Origin: Streptomyces lilacinus
GTDB lineage: Bacteria > Actinomycetota > Actinomycetes > Streptomycetales > Streptomycetaceae
Direction: 5' to 3'
Assembly (NCBI GenBank): GCA_000715685.1
Contig: KL569440.1
Coordinates: 75,226 to 84,287 of the forward strand
Length of the DNA stretch: 9,062 bases
Both the position numbers and the translations under genes were made by a program. The notes under the pieces were generated by a model, which did no database searches, was not told the origin of the DNA, and was given only the letters and a program-made list of their open reading frames with translations. Below, piece after piece: positions 7,258-9,062 of the stretch. Numbering within the stretch: position 1 is the stretch's first letter; each line of letters begins with the position of its first letter.

Positions 7258-8876
7258 TCACCTCTTGCGGGCCACGCGCCCCTCGTCCCACACCGGCTCG
7301 GAGACCTCCCGGACCGTCCCGTCCGCGCCGAAGACGACGAAGCGGTCGAAGGAACGGGCGAACCAGCGGTCGTGCGTCACCGCCAGCACCGTCCCGTCGT
7401 ACGCCTCCAGCCCCTCCTGCAGGGCCTCCGCGCTCTCCAGGTCCAGGTTGTCCGTCGGCTCGTCCAGCAGCAGGGCCGTCGTGCCGGCCAGCTCGAGCAG
7501 CAGGTCTGGAAGCGGGCCTGCTGACCGCCGGAGAGCCGCTCGAAGAGCTGGTCGCCCTGCTTCTCCAGCTCGTAGCGGCGCAGCACCGACATCGCGCCGC
7601 CCCGGTCCTTGGCGTGCTCGGTCCACAGAATGTCGACAAGGGTGCGGCCCAGCAGCTCGGGGTGGGCGTGGGTCTGCGCGAAGTGGCCGGGCACGACGCG
7701 GGCGCCCAGCTTCCACGCGCCCGAGTGCGCCACGTCCTCGCCGGCCAGGAGGCGGAGGAAGTGGGACTTGCCGGAGCCGTTGCTGCCGAGCACGGCGACC
7801 CGCTCGCCGTAGAAGACCTCCAGGTCGAACGGCTTCATCAGGCCGGTCAGCTCCAGCCCGGCGCAGGTCAGGGCGCGCACGCCCGTACGACCGCCGCGCA
7901 GCCGCATCCGGATGTCCTGCTCGCGCGGCGGCTCCGGCGGCGGGCCGGCCTCCTCGAACTTCCGCAGCCGGGTCTGGGCGGCGGCGTAGCGGGAGGCGAG
8001 CTCGTGGCTGCCCGCGGCGGCCTGCCGCAGGCTGATCACCAGCTTCTTCAGCTGGGCGTGCTTCTCGTCCCAGCGCTTGCGCAGCTCCTCGAAGCGGGCG
8101 AAGCGCTCCTTGCGGGCCTCGTGGTACGTGCCGAAGCCGCCGCCGTGCACCCATACGTCGCTGCCCGCCGGGCCCGGCTCGACGCTGATGATCTTCTCGG
8201 CGGAGCGGGCCAGCAGCTCGCGGTCGTGGGAGACGAAGAGCACGGTCTTCTTCGTCTCGCGCAGCTTCTCCTCCAGCCAGCGCTTGCCGGGGACGTCGAG
8301 GTAGTTGTCCGGCTCGTCCAGCAGGAGGACCTCGTCGGTGCCGCGCAGCAGCGACTCCAGGACGAGCCGCTTCTGCTCACCGCCGGAGAGGGTGCGCACC
8401 TGGCGCCACTGCGCCTTCTCGTACGGGACGCCGAGCGCGGCCATGGTGCACATGTCCCACACGGTCTCGGCCTCGTAGCCGTGCGCCTCGGCCCAGTCGG
8501 CCAGGGCCTGGGCGTAGGCCATCTGCGCGGCCTCGTCGTCCACCGTCATGATCGCGTGCTCGGCCCGGTCGACCGCCTCGGCGGCGGCCCGGATGCGCGG
8601 CTGCGCCACCGAGATCAGCAGGTCACGGACCGTACGGTCGTCCCGGACGGACCCGACGAACTGCGGCATCACCCCGAGCCCCCCGGTGACCGTGACCGAA
8701 CCGCCGTGCGGCTGCAGCTCCCCCGCGATCAGCCGCAGCAACGTGGTCTTGCCGGCGCCGTTGGCCCCGACGAGAGCGACCGCGGCGCCCTCCCCCACCC
8801 GGAAGGAGACATCACCGAGCAGCGCCCTGCCGTCCGGAAGGTAGTACTCCAGATGTGCCGCTTCGACGTGTCCCAT
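7258..8876 (-). pseudogene. ABC-F family ATPase, broken by a one-base frameshift
   Basis: Two ABC cassettes in one chain with no membrane segment, the layout of ABC-F proteins, which bind the ribosome at the E site as translation factors or antibiotic-protection proteins. Cassette 1 has Walker A GANGAGKT (37-44), signature LSGGEQ (163-168), Walker B LLLDEPDNYLD (184-194) and switch His217. The usual ABC-F EPTNHLD is here EPDNYLD. A charged helical interdomain linker spans about 250-325. Cassette 2 has Walker A GSNGSGKS (364-371) and signature LSGGQQ (448-453). After Gln457 (codon 7508-7506) the frame fails. The expected LLLELAG, LLLDEPTDNLD and switch THDR continue in another frame from 7503 to the TGA at 7258. 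Restoring one base gives 539 residues, normal length. As written, translation ends at 7377 after 499 residues, with no Walker B or switch His in cassette 2. It is either a real mutation or a sequence error. Start is ATG 8876. The exact ABC-F subgroup is unknown. Confidence 0.9.
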
Positions 8877-8883
8877 GGACAGG

Positions 8884-8912
8884 ATTCTCGCCGCTGCCGA
8901 GGCGTGGACCAA
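8884..8912 (-). promoter_or_regulatory. Putative promoter for leaderless ABC-F transcript
   Basis: On the minus strand TTGGTC (8912-8907), a 17-bp spacer and GAGAAT (8889-8884) precede the ATG by exactly 7 nt. No Shine-Dalgarno is visible before the ATG. GAGAAT matches TAGAAT at five of six positions. The spacing supports a leaderless transcript starting at the ATG. Confidence 0.5.
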
Positions 8913-8918
8913 CCGGTT

Positions 8919-8924
8919 TACGAT
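8919..8924 (+). promoter_or_regulatory. Putative -10 box for leaderless downstream gene
   Basis: TACGAT (a TANNNT match) ends exactly 7 nt before ATG 8932, the spacing expected of actinobacterial leaderless genes. No Shine-Dalgarno is present. No clear -35 is seen. It overlaps the other in-frame ATG at 8923, which argues that 8932 is the real start. Confidence 0.5.
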
Positions 8925-8931
8925 GCACGCC

Positions 8932-9062
8932 ATGAGTTTTGGGCAGGCGGCAGGGCCGCAGGGGGCCACGGGGGATTCGCAGCCGGACACTCCGCCGGCA
9001 CCGGCGGAGCCGAATCCGGCGAAGCCGGGTGCGGGGGCGCCTGCGGCTGTGCGGGGGTCGGC
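8932..9062 (+). CDS. Pro/Ala/Gly-rich protein N-terminus, cut by window end
   Basis: The frame starts at ATG 8932 (MSFGQAAGPQG) and stays open to the last base, giving 43 complete codons. The visible part is disordered-looking, rich in Pro, Ala and Gly, with no signal peptide or membrane helix yet. Many Streptomyces membrane proteins begin with such a cytoplasmic stretch before their first helix, but the function cannot be told from this. A second ATG nine bases upstream is in frame, but 8932 fits the -10 box spacing. It is divergent from the ABC-F gene, with 55 bp between the starts. Confidence 0.6.
   Translation, partial: MSFGQAAGPQGATGDSQPDTPPAPAEPNPAKPGAGAPAAVRGS
8990..9009. repeat. 9-bp inverted repeat in the last reading frame
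   Basis: ctccgccgg (8990-8998) and ccggcggag (9001-9009) form a perfect 9-bp stem with a 2-nt spacer, about 58 nt into the coding part of the last gene. Such stems are frequent by chance in Pro/Ala/Gly-rich GC-rich codons, so a function is doubtful. Confidence 0.5.

Noticed and set aside
7495..7510. Programmed ribosomal frameshift in the ABC-F gene
   Set aside because: No slippery heptamer or nearby stimulatory hairpin is evident, and ABC-F proteins are not known to use frameshifting. A one-base deletion is simpler.

Overview
The window is about 9.1 kb of very GC-rich DNA. Strong G/C bias at third codon positions, many GTG starts (plus one TTG) and the gene order point to an actinomycete, most likely Streptomyces or a close relative. 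The order is an ABC-F gene, rplM-rpsI, glmM, coaA, a small hypothetical gene, glmS and acpS, which is the familiar Streptomyces ribosomal-protein/amino-sugar neighbourhood. It looks like a draft contig: bases 1-17 are the end of the Tn5/Nextera mosaic-end adapter, not genome.

Layout. (1) 1-651, + strand: the C-terminal part of an unrecognised membrane-anchored protein, whose apparent start codon lies in adapter. (2) 669-3223, - strand: a small hypothetical gene (TTG start), then glmS, then acpS, which overlaps glmS by four bases. (3) 3408-4403, + strand: coaA, divergent from the hypothetical gene. (4) 4415-4475: a strong bidirectional hairpin terminator between convergent coaA and glmM. (5) 4491-5849, - strand: glmM. 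(6) 5967-6009: a 19-bp stem terminator behind rpsI. (7) 6032-7021, - strand: the rplM-rpsI operon, with a good housekeeping-type promoter at 7203-7232 and a leader of about 175 nt. (8) 7258-8876, - strand: an ABC-F ATPase gene broken by a one-base frameshift just after its second ABC signature. (9) 8932-9062, + strand: the N-terminus of a Pro/Ala-rich protein running off the contig.

How the genes fit together. GlmS and GlmM catalyse two steps on the route from fructose-6-phosphate to UDP-GlcNAc, which feeds peptidoglycan. CoaA starts CoA synthesis, and AcpS consumes CoA to activate acyl carrier proteins. L13 and S9 are ribosomal proteins, and an ABC-F factor acting on ribosomes would fit beside them. 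These are core genes. I see no phage, IS element, CRISPR, tRNA or rRNA, and no convincing new system. The points most worth a second look are the ABC-F frameshift, the adapter-derived false start, the apparent clustering of leaderless promoters (glmS, ABC-F, the last gene, perhaps coaA), the long rplM leader, and the repeats in the small hypothetical gene and upstream of glmM.
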